Assembly: GCA_965644295.1 (NCBI GenBank)
Contig: CBFFRP010000040.1
Location: 1 to 26,489 of the forward strand
Length of the DNA stretch: 26,489 nucleotides
Origin: Paraphysomonas bandaiensis
Lineage: Eukaryota > Chrysophyceae
Direction: 5' to 3'
Below, piece after piece: positions 1 to 11,457 of this stretch. The position numbers and the translations under genes were made by a program. Under the pieces are notes generated by a model. It was given only the letters and a program-made list of their open reading frames with translations. It searched no databases and was not told the DNA's origin. Position 1 is the first letter of the stretch; each line of letters begins with the position of its first letter.

Positions 1-802
1 TACGTATACTGAAATAAAAAACGACGCTACCATGCATACATGAAAACGTTTGCTTTGCTGGACAGATTGGTAGCGAGAACCAGGGCGTTGCAAACTTTAA
101 GCAACCTTATAAGACAAACGTGGAAAAATGTTCAAATTTGAGACTTTTGATTGAAAGCTATGTTCTACGAGTAATTTTAATGTTAATTTGTCATTTGTAT
201 ACAACACAGCTAAAGGTATAATATATATATATATTGTATACATATATATTGTATATAATAGTATATTATTTTGTATATCTAGCCCTAATCGATTGCATTG
301 TGTTCACTAAAAACTGAAAGGTTTGTTTTGTGAATTTTAAACATTTCAGTTTTTAGTATTGGCATATAAAACAAAATAAAACTTAAGTATAATATATATA
401 TTATAATAAAAAGTAATCGAGCTACTACCGTCATTCACGTCATTTTATAGTTTTTTACAAGTAAAATCCCATTTTACATATAAAATCCATAGGCTACAGA
501 CTAAGCATATATGAAACCTGGTTAGGGTTAGGTATCTATTTCAGTTTCACTACTATAATTATCCTGACATACATCATTAGTTCTCATAATACACAGTAAA
601 CTACTTCCGTATTACTCCATTAGCTGTCATAATTCTATCTACTCTCAAGCTTTTAATTGCTCTCAAAGAGCAAAACTCATCACTAACTGACTTCTTTTCT
701 ACTGTCTAAGACACAGAAGAACACATTTGTTGTGTTTAGTGTTAGTGATATGATCCAGTCATTTCTACTTCATCCACGAGGAAAAGTAGACAGCATGCTT
801 AT
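1..802. other. AT-rich intergenic DNA, no gene seen
   Basis: No open frame of convincing length or composition is present on either strand. The stretch is AT-rich, with a TA-dinucleotide run at about 216-262 and scattered homopolymers. A two-unit telomere-like motif (GTTAGGGTTAGG) sits at 521-532 but is too short to mean much. The right end (795-802) is the left target-site duplication of the hAT element that follows. Confidence 0.6.
216..262. repeat. TA-rich low-complexity run
   Basis: Near-continuous TA/ATA dinucleotide sequence interrupted by short TGTATAC pieces. It is simple low-complexity sequence with no coding potential. Confidence 0.6.
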
Positions 803-971
803 CGGGGCTGCGAAACAATTAATTGTCAATTAAGTGACGTATGTTGTAGTCAATTATAATTTCAATTATTACTTTCTGTCCCAATTAATTGATACTAAAC
901 ATGTTCAAGTAGCTATACATTTGCTACTAACATAGCTTGCTCAACTGTAATTTCTTTCCAGAGGCGACAAC

Positions 972-1530
972 TCATGCGTAATAATATAGAAGTAGCTCTA
1001 AATGCTGAGGAGTCATACTCTTACGCAAATCAGTCATAAAAATCATACCTCTATTGAATAATCTTTCAACCTTATTCATACTGTGGTATCGAGTTTGCTT
1101 GTTAAGACATACTGGCTTCTGCTGCCTGTTACCATCAATCAAAGTTGCGCTGTATTGTCGTTCTGAATTACACACTGTCATCAACTTCTTCATCCTCATC
1201 GAGCAATACTAATTTTGCCGTCCTGGTAAGTGCGAATTCGTTGCCACTTTGAATCTTTACGGCTGCCTTTTCAAGAGCAGCGTAATGAATAACAGCAGCA
1301 TTTTCGTATGACACTCGATAATTGGGTGCCTTATGATGAGTTCGTTAAACAACGTACAAACGTTGTGGAGAGCGAGCTGGTGTTCAGCTTCCTTCTGTAG
1401 TTCTATTAGGGGATACCTTACGCTCTACGTATTTATCCATGACACTACCACATCGGTATAAGAAACCAAAACTTTCTCTTTCCAGCCGTCGTGTTTGAGA
1501 GGTTGCTTCACCCAATCCTTTTCGCCTCAG
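972..1530 (-). pseudogene. hAT transposase remnant (C-terminal dimerisation region)
   Basis: The 3' part of this minus-strand stretch (972-1199) encodes 75 codons ending in a segment with KVERLFNRGMIF, then MTPQHLELLLYYY. This matches the conserved hAT C-terminal dimerisation region, typically a variant of ERLFS-AG-I-x-RR-x-L-P-x-x-x-E-x-LL. Upstream (about 1200-1340) a different frame stays open for about 50 codons with a plausible peptide (ALTRTAKLVLLDEDEE near its end) before a stop, which suggests a frameshifted relic. No BED zinc finger or catalytic DDE part is recognisable. The upstream limit is approximate. It lies wholly inside the hAT element. Confidence 0.7.
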
Positions 1531-1659
1531 AACAATTATATGATTCTACCAATAAAGATTGTGGTAGAAGGCACAAAACGTGCAATTATGATTTGTTGTC
1601 CCTATTTCAATTATTGCAATTTCAATAATTGACAATTAATTGCAATTATATGAAGGTCA

Positions 1660-1925
1660 ACACACACACATCGACGACGAATTGTTTTTTCAAATATAAC
1701 CATAAGAATAATTCAATTACTACATCACTTTTTTTTGATATTTCACATTTAAGGGTATTTCTTGAGTATATTTTATTATATTAACTTACTACTTTATTTT
1801 TTAATTTTATATATTTTTTATATAATTTGGAATCCCTGTTTACAGAGGCGTAATATGAAGCGAAAGCGGAATGTTAGATGAAATGAAAGGAAATTGATTT
1901 TTTCGTCGTCGTTGTGTGTGTGTGT
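1660..1925. repeat. inverted repeat inside the hAT right arm
   Basis: A CA-repeat followed by a CGACGACGAA block at 1660-1681 is matched in inverted orientation at 1902-1925 (TTCGTCGTCGTTG plus a GT-repeat). The roughly 265-bp unit interrupts sequence that, in the MITE at 15847-15989, is contiguous: the piece matching 1578-1650 and the piece matching 1929-1951. It may be a second foldback element inserted into the transposon. No target-site duplication is visible around it. Confidence 0.5.
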
Positions 1926-1959
1926 AGTTAATTAATTGATACGCAACCCTGATGCTTAT

Positions 1960-2099
1960 ATACTGATACTAAGCTAAACTTCGAAGTACGTGAACTCACT
2001 CATTAGAGTACCTTCATTGACACTAACCCTAATCGAATAATTAAATTATTACAACATACGTTATTCAATTCAAGGACCAAAATTATTCATACTGGAAGC
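1960..2099. other. 3' flank of the EML-like gene
   Basis: Short AT-rich spacer between the hAT element and the stop codon of the minus-strand gene. No coding sequence is seen. Confidence 0.5.
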
Positions 2100-5000
2100 T
2101 CAAGCATTCGGGCTAATTTTCCATACTAATATTGTCCTGTCCTTCTTCCCGACAGTGATGCAGTACCTATTATCACATGTAAACCGTACTTTTCCGAGTT
2201 CACCATCATGCGCTGGCATGTTCAATGATGCAGACTGTGTTAATCAAATAAGTGCATAGTATTGTAAATAATAAAATAAATACTGGAACCTGTTTTGATA
2301 CACAGGGGTAGTTGTATATCTTGAACATTCCAGTTTCATCCCCAACTGCAAGAAGTTCTTCGTTGGGTGACCGATGCATGCATCCTGGCTCCACCGCCGT
2401 CCCATTGGCCACGTCATCCACATATGGCCATGCACCTATCCATACAGCCCAATTAACGAAAAATGAATACCGTATTGCACAATGTCACACCCTGAACTGG
2501 CCAGCCAAATATACAAGTCCAGGTGGACCATCGGATATCCTTCAGATGAGAACCCGAGCTGAAATACTCTCCATCTTCGGCTTCAAAGTATAAGTGCTCA
2601 TAGTCACCAGAGTCGCTCTGAATATACACACCGTCCTCACTGAAGTCGAACTCCTTTATAAAGCTATTGTGTCGATCGCAACTACCCTTTATGCGGTATG
2701 TTTCGCGATGGTAGATGTATATCTTGTGGTCCATGGAGCCCACTGCGAATGATGTCCCCTCGGGATTGAATTTCACATCTTGAATCCAGTGACGTGAGTC
2801 CCTGTCGAATTGAAACAATGACACGACATATATTACACCTAACAATACACACCTGCCCTCGAATAGCGGCTTTAGTGTGAAGGCATCTAATATTAGAAAT
2901 GCCCCATCCTTCCGCTGTCGCGTTCCGTCCCATGAACCACCCAAACCTACCACGAGTAGTTTGCCATCTGGCGACCAGCTGACACAACGAGATGTGCAGT
3001 CCAGCACAGCTTTGCGGAGGACCCGCCGATGAGAAATACTCCAGATACGTATAGTAAAATCATCTCCAGCAGTAGCGAATAAATCGGGATCAAAGGGGTG
3101 CACTCCAATACCCCACAGCTCTCCCGCATAATGCGATTCATGCATGAGACATATGCTGCCTGAGTGTGCAGCCAACTCATAAATATCACCTCCTGCAGTA
3201 CCCACTAACACACGAGTGACACCCGTTTGACTCGTTTGTTTAGAGAGAGCACAATCAAGAGAACGAATACAGCCGTTGAGCGGAGGAACATCCGCATCAG
3301 TGAGAACAAAACTCTTAATATAATTTAATTTGGAACTCCAAATCTTTATCTGCCCGTCCTTTGATCCAGTTACAACATTCTCCCCATTCGACCAAATACA
3401 GCTGACCCCTTTCTCATGTGCGCGTACTGTACGGTCCAATGTACGTCCGTGCCACACATACAAATGCCCGCTAGTTGTACCGCTGACAAAATCACGGCCT
3501 ACAGCAGCTCCACAAAGTGCAGTACCGAGCTTAACACTTTGTGCATACTCGGCATAAGTTGAGTTCAGACACCTCCCAGTACAATTCCAAAACTTGACAT
3601 GAAAGCGCCCACCAGAGGCAAATAAAAACTCATCTGATATGTAAAAAGAAGCAAAAAGTACAGGGTTAGCATCACCCTTATTCCATGCCTTCAGGCGTGC
3701 ATCAGTCCACTCTCCAGTAACAGATTCCCAAAGAGCAATTGAGTGGTCCTGATCCTGACCTGTTGACAGCAGCTGTTTTCTGTCTGGGGAGAACTGTAGA
3801 CTAGATACTCCACGGCGATGGAGGATTGATAGGGTAGCAAGCAACCTGCATGTACCCGCATCCCATATAGCTATTCTTGGCCTGGGCCCCTTCGCTGCAG
3901 AGGCCGCAATCTTCCCATCCAAGGATACAGTCACACAAGATATTGTGGTTTCGTGTTCCATGAAATGCAGTTGAGAGTTCGATTTCTTGTTGTATACACA
4001 AATGTATTTCGACGCAGGATATATAATATCCCCAGCCAGGTTATACTTCACAGAGGCACGGGTCGTATCGCACTGCAAGCCGAATACATGGTTAACTTCA
4101 ACCTTAATATTTGGAGGAACGGTCTCATCAAATGTATCTAAAACTGACAAATCGGACGGCGCAACAACAGATGCAATCCAAGGTCTACTGGTCATCATAT
4201 TCTTAAGCTCTTTTGCATCTGGCAGTGCATCGGTAGACTTCTCAAGGCCAAAGAACTTAATGACATCTTCTTCCTCTTCAACAATTTTACCAGCCCGCTG
4301 CAGCAAGTTATGTGCAACATTTTCTCCTCGGTCTCTAGTATGTCTCCATTTCATGATCGACTTATCAGCACCAGATAGTGTGATCACGTACGTATCACCG
4401 GAAACAAATTTAACGCGAGTGACAGGGTTAGCTCCAGGACGATAGCGTTTGCTGAGTGCGCAGCTGTTGGTTGCTGGGTACCGGAAGAGTCCGACCCTGC
4501 CGTAGTTGTCTCCTGTGACAATGACTGTACCGTCATCTCCACGGAATAGATTACAATCACATGTCGTCACCTCCGTACCATCTCTCTGTGGAGGCCATAT
4601 ACCTTGCACAGCCCAACCTAGCGTGCATGTTTGTGTGGCCCACTTGACATCTCGCAGTCTTGACGCTGCAGGAATAAACATACCTGTGTCAGACTCAAAA
4701 AATGCTAACTCGAAGCCACCGCAATTGCTCTGTAGCCACGCGCTGTCTTCTGAAAAGTCTACATGAGAAATGAAGGAGTTATGCTGAGAGATGCAACAGC
4801 TCAGTGAATATGCATCAGTGACGCTGTACACATATAGTTTCTTGTCAAAACACCCTATGGCTAACATCTCGCCGTTAGGAGAGTATTTCATATCAGTAAT
4901 CCACTTATTACTGTCTCTTGCCTCGTGAGTAATCTGAAGGTCCTCCGCATCAAGAACTATCCACTTTCCATCATACTGCTTATTGTTCATGCGAATGGGA

Positions 5001-8000
5001 GATCCTAAGCCGACAGCAATCTTACGACCGTCTGGGGAATAAACACAGCTACGAGCCGCCATTTCAAGTTGTATAGTGTTAATTGCATGTTGCTGGGAGA
5101 CACTCCATATGCGCAATATGCTGTCATCTCCCACAGTGCAGTATTCATCCTTCAGGGGATGTACAGCCAATCCCCACAGCTCAGGACCAGAGTGGCCTTG
5201 CATTAGGGGTTGCTTATGCACACTCTCTCCGTCAAACGAGCTGACCTCAAACATTTCACAAGCTAAGGTTCCGATCAAAACGAGTCCGTGGTCAGAGTCC
5301 CAGTCAACACATCGGACTTGAGGGTTTACTGCATTAAAATTACGCACATCGACAACTAATGCACATTCCATTGTGCGGTTCCACACTTTGACAAATCCGT
5401 CTGCTCCACCAGAACATATACCATCATTCGAAGAGGCAATAGAATTTACACAACCAGTGTGTCCTTGGACCATTCCATCCAAATTACGGCCAATAAACTT
5501 GTAGAGACTTCCACTGGCCGTACCCACAACCGGATGGCTGCCGATCCAACCCGCGCAGAGAAATGCTTGCAAGCGAGACCGACTTGTGAAGAGCGCCTCC
5601 TGGTACCTCAAATTAAGTCCATCTATTTCCCAAAAGCGAATAACTTCATGACCACACTGAATTAACCCTGTCCCAGGTGGGTTGAATGCTAGAAAAAAAG
5701 ATTTCGCAGCAAAACTGGTGCTATAGGAAACAATCTGACGGAATCTCCAATTGTATATCGCAATGGTGTGATATTTGTCGCCACCTACAGTCGCCAAAAG
5801 GGATCCATCAGGAGAAAAAGCAAGGTGGGATATAATTCGGCGATGAAATCCCTCCAACACAACAAGTGTGGATCGAGTGAGCGAATTCCAAACTCGAATA
5901 GCCGGCATTTCACCAAGGTCTCCAGTAGCAATGATATCTTCGAGGGGATGCACGGCCATCGAAGTTATGGTGGAAGAGTGATCCATATAAAACTTTTGCT
6001 CCTTCGTGTTTTGATTCATAATCACACCTACACCAGCTGAAAAGAATGCAACCTCTGCGCTGTGACTATACCGCAAGGAATCTCTGCAGCGATCACAAGA
6101 AAACCCAGATATGGACTCTAACTCAAGGTCATCTGCAGGCTCGGAATTATCTTCTACGGGGGCGCTGCTTGGTGCTACAATAGTTCGATGCCACGGAAGC
6201 ATGTCGTTCGCATCCTCTTCTCCCTCCTCCAGCAAGCACAAGGAAAGTAGGCGGTCATTGAGAACATTCTCCGCATTATCGCTACGATCCAATAAGGTCC
6301 CTTCGTACTTGAATTCAGTATGATACTGGTCGGAATCGACAGTATCGTCACGTTTCATTTCTTTCGTATCCTGAGTTTCTGGTAACACAACTCTCCACTG
6401 GAAAATGCACCCATCTGTCCCACCTGTTGAAATGATGTAGCTGTCATCAATTGTGAATCGAATACACTGTATGTCGGCAGCGTGGCCTCGGGCCTGGAGA
6501 AAATTGGGTTGCTCGGAAATACAGGGGTTTCCAAGTACCCTCAAACGCCCACAGTTATCTACTGCCACCAGCATATCTCCTGCATTCGACTTACACACTG
6601 CATTGTTATACACACCATCAGCATACGGTCCCCATATGCTTTGCGTGTTGTACGAGTACACACATGTGTCCGTGTCCCAAACGACATCGCGCATCAACTT
6701 CGGCGCCTGCTGCTGACCTTTATCAGCATCCCAAAAGAGTAAATCTCCAGCAGTACAATTCGTACGTATGAACTGTCCGTCAACGGAGTAATCCACATGA
6801 ATAACTTTCCCAGTGTGTCCTCTACATTTCGCTTTGGCAGCGTAGTCACCGGTATTGTACACATAAATCGCACCATCCAGTGATGCCATGGCAACAGTGT
6901 CTCCAGTGGGAGCGATCTTGATATCAGAGAGTTGTCCTTTCGTATCACGAGCTTCATGAACAATCGTGAGGTCTTCTTCCTTTAAAACAACATGAGCTCC
7001 TTCCTTTCGCTCTTCCTTGCCTGGAATTCCACTTCCTAGGCCCACAAAAACTAGCTGGCCATCGGGAGAGTAAGCAACTGACTTGGCCATGGTGTCAAAA
7101 AGTGAGACTTTCACTTGTTTGTGCAGAACACAATCAAACACTCGAACACTCTTGTCAGCTCCAACGCTGCAGAACAGCTTTGAGTTCGTTGGGTGAGTGG
7201 CAACACCACCAACCCGGACATTGTAATGTGCAGACACAACAGCTGAGTTATGGGCATTGCGACCATCAGTTGAGTCCATCTCATATATCTCGCAAGTCCT
7301 AAATCCAAGCAGTATTTTCTGCGTCACAGTATCCCAGCACACAGACGTAATTGATGGCTCAATTGGACCGAGAGTATTGGCTGTAAATGTAGCCCCGATT
7401 TCTAGTTTCGAGTTCCACACTTGAATTTTGCCCGCGCTGCATGCTGTGACGAGCCCGGGGTCTGCTCCTTTCTGACTGATCAAATACATAGCATTAATCA
7501 TTCCAGTGTGTGCTTTGATCCCGCGAACAAGGTTCCTTCCTTCCCATACGTATAGCATTCCCGAATCTGACCCAGTAACAACAATCTCTCCGACATTGCA
7601 GACGCACCACAACGATTCTTCACGATACGCAGAGCCAAATAACCCTCGATATCGAGTGTACCCTCCCGACATATTCTGGCTCCAGAAGATGATGTGGTCC
7701 TTGCCACACGAGGCCAAGAGAGTGTTACTGAGGAAATGCACATCATACGCAGGATCCATGGAGGTGCGGGCAGACCAGAGGCGCTCCCCTCTCTTCCAGT
7801 CGTAAACGGCGAGGCAGTAGTAGCTATCCATGCCCAGTGTGACTAGCTTCACGTGATCTGGAGAAAAGTCTAATTGCACAATGCCGTTTCTGTGAAATCC
7901 TTGCATCGCCGAAAGTACTTTTTTCGATTCACAATCCCAAACTAGAACCAGAGGGCGCTGTCCGCACTCTCCTGTGGCCACAATTGTCTCACCCTTATCA

Positions 8001-9206
8001 CTTACATAAAGCTTCAAGCACGTTACGAGGTCGTTGTGGCAAGTGAAATGTGACTGCGAATTGTGTGCCACATCATGTATGACCACAACTGCACCAGCCG
8101 GGTAAACCAACGAACCACGCGCACTATAGTACACACTGTTCCGTGAGCTATGAGCATTGTACCCATATACCCAATCAAGAACAACGTTATGAGCAGGGGT
8201 CTCCCGAGAAGGTTCGTTGACACGTGCAGGAGCAAGAAAAGGTAATGAATTTTCCCAGTTCTTCTTCGGCATGAAATTCCTAGCAAAGCCTCTCTTCTCC
8301 CACGCCAAACGACCTATCCCTCCAGTAGTAGGATTCATTAGCGCTTGTTGCGTTTCTCCACGCACGAAATGTGAGTCTTGGTCTTTGTTGCGAGTCTTAC
8401 GTGTGACCGCAGTAAGCTCCTTTTCATACTCTTCCAGATCATCAAAATATTCAATCCAAGACATTATCTCTGGAGTATCCAAACAAAATTTAAGAAACGC
8501 ATCCTTCTCTATGCCTTGATATGTTAGGCCAGTGGTATCTTCAACCTTTCCGTCATTGCTCTTTTCTTGGGTTGTCTTCCGTGACATCTCATACCCCTGA
8601 ACGACAATACTCTCAACATCCGCTTCTGTGGGTGGATCAACCCGACTAAGCTTTGACAACCCTGAAAGAGTTGATCGAAATGCCAAAATCATCTCATCTA
8701 ACGTCAATACTGAGCTTTCATCAAAGTCGTACATAGCGAATATAACTAAAGAGATATCTTAGACAATAGTATTGTGTGTTGTTGATATTCTTACATGCGA
8801 TTTTCTCCTCGGGAGTCATACCAGATAATAGAGCAAACGAAGACAAAAATTCCAGCGAATCCACCAAATTATTCTAAACTGATGAGATTGATATTATGAG
8901 CAATAGATGCGAACTTACTTCATCGTCATCAAAGATACGAAATACTTTTTCAGTGTCTGTGTTGAGCACTCTTTCCGTGACACCAAGATACTCCATTAAA
9001 GCTGATTTCAAAATCTCTTGAAATTCTTCAATAGTGAGGCCAAAACCTTCGGCAATATCGTTAAAAGCTTCCCACAAATCGTACACGCAGCTTCGAGGAA
9101 CTAATGAAAAAATTAGTTTGCAGATCACTAGACATGCACCAAACTTACGATTCAGAAACCGCTTGCACCCCTGGGGCAATGGGGCTCTCCCTAATGTCTG
9201 GCCCAT
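2100..9206 (-). CDS. EF-hand / triple EMAP-like WD40 protein (EML family)
   Basis: Predicted to be a microtubule-associated EMAP-like protein that may respond to calcium (inferred from the family). Seven exons on the minus strand: 9149-9206, 8919-9100, 8795-8873, 2853-8745, 2491-2801, 2290-2435, 2100-2234, giving about 2267 aa. The introns are 45-55 nt GT-AG; those at 9101-9148 and 2802-2852 are stopless multiples of three and look like coding sequence in a plain translation. The start is the ATG at 9206, giving MGQTLG; an in-frame GTG five codons upstream is not needed. Two EF-hand loops are visible: residues 77-88 (DDDENNLVDSLE) and 113-124 (DFDESSVLTLDE), with Asp/Ser/Thr at coordinating positions and a final Glu. 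Three HELP-plus-WD40 modules follow, with HELP motifs near residues 300, 988 and 1659 and blocks such as FSPDG, HxGxVNS and WGIGVHP repeated in each. The 2-Gly N-terminus could be myristoylated, but position 6 is not Ser, so this is weak. Length and the three modules resemble animal EML5/EML6, which lack the EF-hands. Confidence 0.9.
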
Positions 9207-11457
9207 CTTAAACAGACCCACTAAGGTACAAGATGTTCCTTTCTATTGAATATAAAATTTGGCTATGGAAATATCAGTCAAAACAGAGTGTGTATGTATG
9301 CTCCACACCACAATAATCTTTGCCCAAAAAATGAAACAGCTGATTTCAGTTTTATCTTATTCTTATTCAAATAAATTCAAAAGATATCAGGGTATATGTA
9401 TATGTACAGTACACCATGTATTATATATTACGTCGTATAGTACCAAGTGTGGAGTATGAAAACCAGCATTTTTTGGAATTTCGGAATTGTATAAAACTTG
9501 CTCAAAAAGTAGCTTTTTTGCTTAAAAACACTGGTTATTAATTTCCGTTACCTAGAAACAGCAGTATGTCTTGCGAACGCGTCCAGGATGTCCACGACTT
9601 GATACAATCGAAACAAGTGATGACAGGTTAGCATTAATGTATACAGGACAAGGACGTAAACAGCGTAAACTGATATTGCCGAGTATTATTCGCTGCTGTG
9701 TCAATAGTCCAGTACTTCCTTGGAAACGAAGAGTGAGAGAGAACTGATTTAGAGAACCATATAGAAATGAAAAAGATTATTTAAACCCTGGAAAGAATGT
9801 GACATTTTCTGTTTAGAATTTCAAATCTGCTTTGCGATTGGGCATGAGTGTGACTGTCCGGTCATGAACTAAATCGGCTACCTGGCCACCGAAAGTTAAT
9901 CTGCATGTAATGCTTCGACTGCGAGGAATAAGAGACACCACTTGTAAAAGTGGCATTGGTGAACTCATTTTTTGTAGACTTCAAGTGCGTACCGCACCTG
10001 TATATGATATATGATACTCACATCTGTTCTGTTGCTGGATAGCTCTGACAAAACATAGTACAGTGAATTTAATTCCTCTGATACTTTAACTTTACCTTCT
10101 CCAATAGCATTACTTTTATCTCTTAGTAAGGTAGAACTAGTTTTTCTTTCATACCAAACATGTTCATAATATCCATTATATGCGAAGGATTCATTGTGTT
10201 AATAATTATTTAATATACATTAGGAATAATAATAATATACACATTAACCAATAAAAACTATTCATGAAACTTACACACATGCCCCTTTCGCCTGTCTGTG
10301 TGTGACTTCTTGATTAATACAATTTGCTTTAAACAGTAGAAGAGATATTGAATTTGTTTCTAGATTTTTATCATGGAAACTAGTAAACATGGATATGTAA
10401 TGAGTTTACAATTTTCAAAACTGCTTTGTTGTAAGAAATGAACCGAAGGCGAGAACATTACAGAGTTTATATGTTGGTCGTAAATTAAATTGACTGGGAA
10501 GGATGTTGGAACTATTTAGGATAATTTCTGACCTACTGTGTATTATAGTTAATAATAATTTGCTTGTGGTACAAGCAATTATAAAACAATCAATATAACA
10601 TAATACTACTAACAACTTAAATTATATAAGATAGAACTTAAATATTTTATACAAAGTTCAAATCATACCCCTCATTTAACCTGTTTCGCCCGTTGGTCAT
10701 CGCCTTCCTCCAACTTATCATGAAGCACTACTTCAAACGCATTACTAAATGGGTACAGGTGACGTTTGTTTTATAAAAGTCGTAGCTATATCTATAAATC
10801 TTAGTATATGTAAATGATCCATTGCCATTGGTTGTGGTATATATGAAAACTCTAGCAGAGAATATTGGAATGGGACCATCCAGATTCTCAAGTATCTCAT
10901 GGCCGCGACATTAGTATTGCATATGCTGTTGACTTTCGAAATCTATTCATATTACCCATAATAACTACTTAATTGCCTATTTAATCGCATATATATAATT
11001 ACTCAGCGGGAATGTATAAACACTTAGGCCTCTACACATCTGGTACACATAGTATGCGTGTAGCAAGAACAAAATAGGCAGAGAGCTGAGCAGAATATAG
11101 AATATAACACCAGCAAGTTATACACTCCTATGTCATCGTCACTACGGAGCTGTCCATACGATACCTAGTATTTACTATTATTACCCTTGCACAGCAAAAT
11201 TGTCTTTCAGATAACAACAGAGGAATGTTACGACGAATATGATAAGTCACATTATATTAGGTCAGTTGTAGATCGAATACATTCTACACGTTTTAGTAGG
11301 CGTTCTGATCCCGATAAAGATGACCCTTAATACACTGCTATTAGTAACAGCGAGAGATATTAGCAGAAACAAGAAATATTATAATTATTACGGTGTTGAA
11401 AATTACCAACACTTCATGAGTAATATATAGCATGATTCCAGACGCAACATAAAATAA
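9207..11457. other. 2.2-kb interval without a confident gene
   Basis: 9207-9700 is AT-rich and appears empty apart from the presumed promoter and 5' leader of the EML-like gene. Between about 9820 and 10900 the minus strand contains several open, protein-like segments with splice-like borders, described in a separate entry. 10900-11457 is mostly AT-rich and I see no firm feature in it. No tRNA-like B-box or other RNA gene was recognised. Confidence 0.5.
9820..10895 (-). other. exon-like minus-strand segments; unresolved gene or relic
   Basis: I do not recognise this. On the minus strand, 10728-10895 is open for 55 codons (containing VFIYTTTNGNG and YRYSYDFYKTN), starts after a plausible acceptor (ATGAG) and has a TACTAAT branch-like sequence 14-20 nt upstream of that. 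It runs into a stop, while a +1 overlapping frame continues well (AFEVVLHDKLEEGDDQRAKQ) to a possible donor at 10680. Further segments are open around 10415-10535, around 10280-10370 (QEVTHRQAKGACV, ending at a strong GTAAGT donor) and around 9970-10120 (KVKVSEELNSLYYVLSEL). I could not join them in one frame without either a frameshift or a poor splice site. It may be a decayed gene, or an active gene whose splice sites I misjudge. Confidence 0.25.

Larger units (their letters stand above)
803..1951. mobile_element. decayed hAT-family DNA transposon with 8-bp TSD
   Basis: The boundaries are set by terminal inverted repeats and a perfect target-site duplication. The left end starts CGGGGCTGCG at 803 and the right end finishes CGCAACCCTG at 1951; the first 22 bp of the two ends match as inverted repeats with 4 mismatches. 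The 8 bp ATGCTTAT occur immediately outside both ends (795-802 and 1952-1959). An 8-bp duplication with T at position 2 and A at position 7 is the known hAT signature. A minus-strand remnant of a hAT C-terminal dimerisation region lies inside (972-1199). At 1149 bp it is far shorter than an autonomous hAT element, and the transposase frame is broken, so it is an immobile or trans-mobilised relic. The terminal 60-90 bp at each side resemble the MITEs at 15.8-16.2 kb. Confidence 0.85.

Noticed and set aside
521-532. Telomere-like GTTAGGGTTAGG
   Set aside because: Only two repeat units in AT-rich sequence; not enough to call an interstitial telomeric tract.
3987-4445. 152-codon plus-strand ORF within the EML-like gene
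   Set aside because: Antisense to WD40 coding sequence that is continuous and conserved in the minus frame.
9995-10018. A possible 24-nt intron in the cryptic 9.8-10.9 kb segments
   Set aside because: Far shorter than the 42-98 nt introns seen elsewhere, and the frame also stays open without splicing it.
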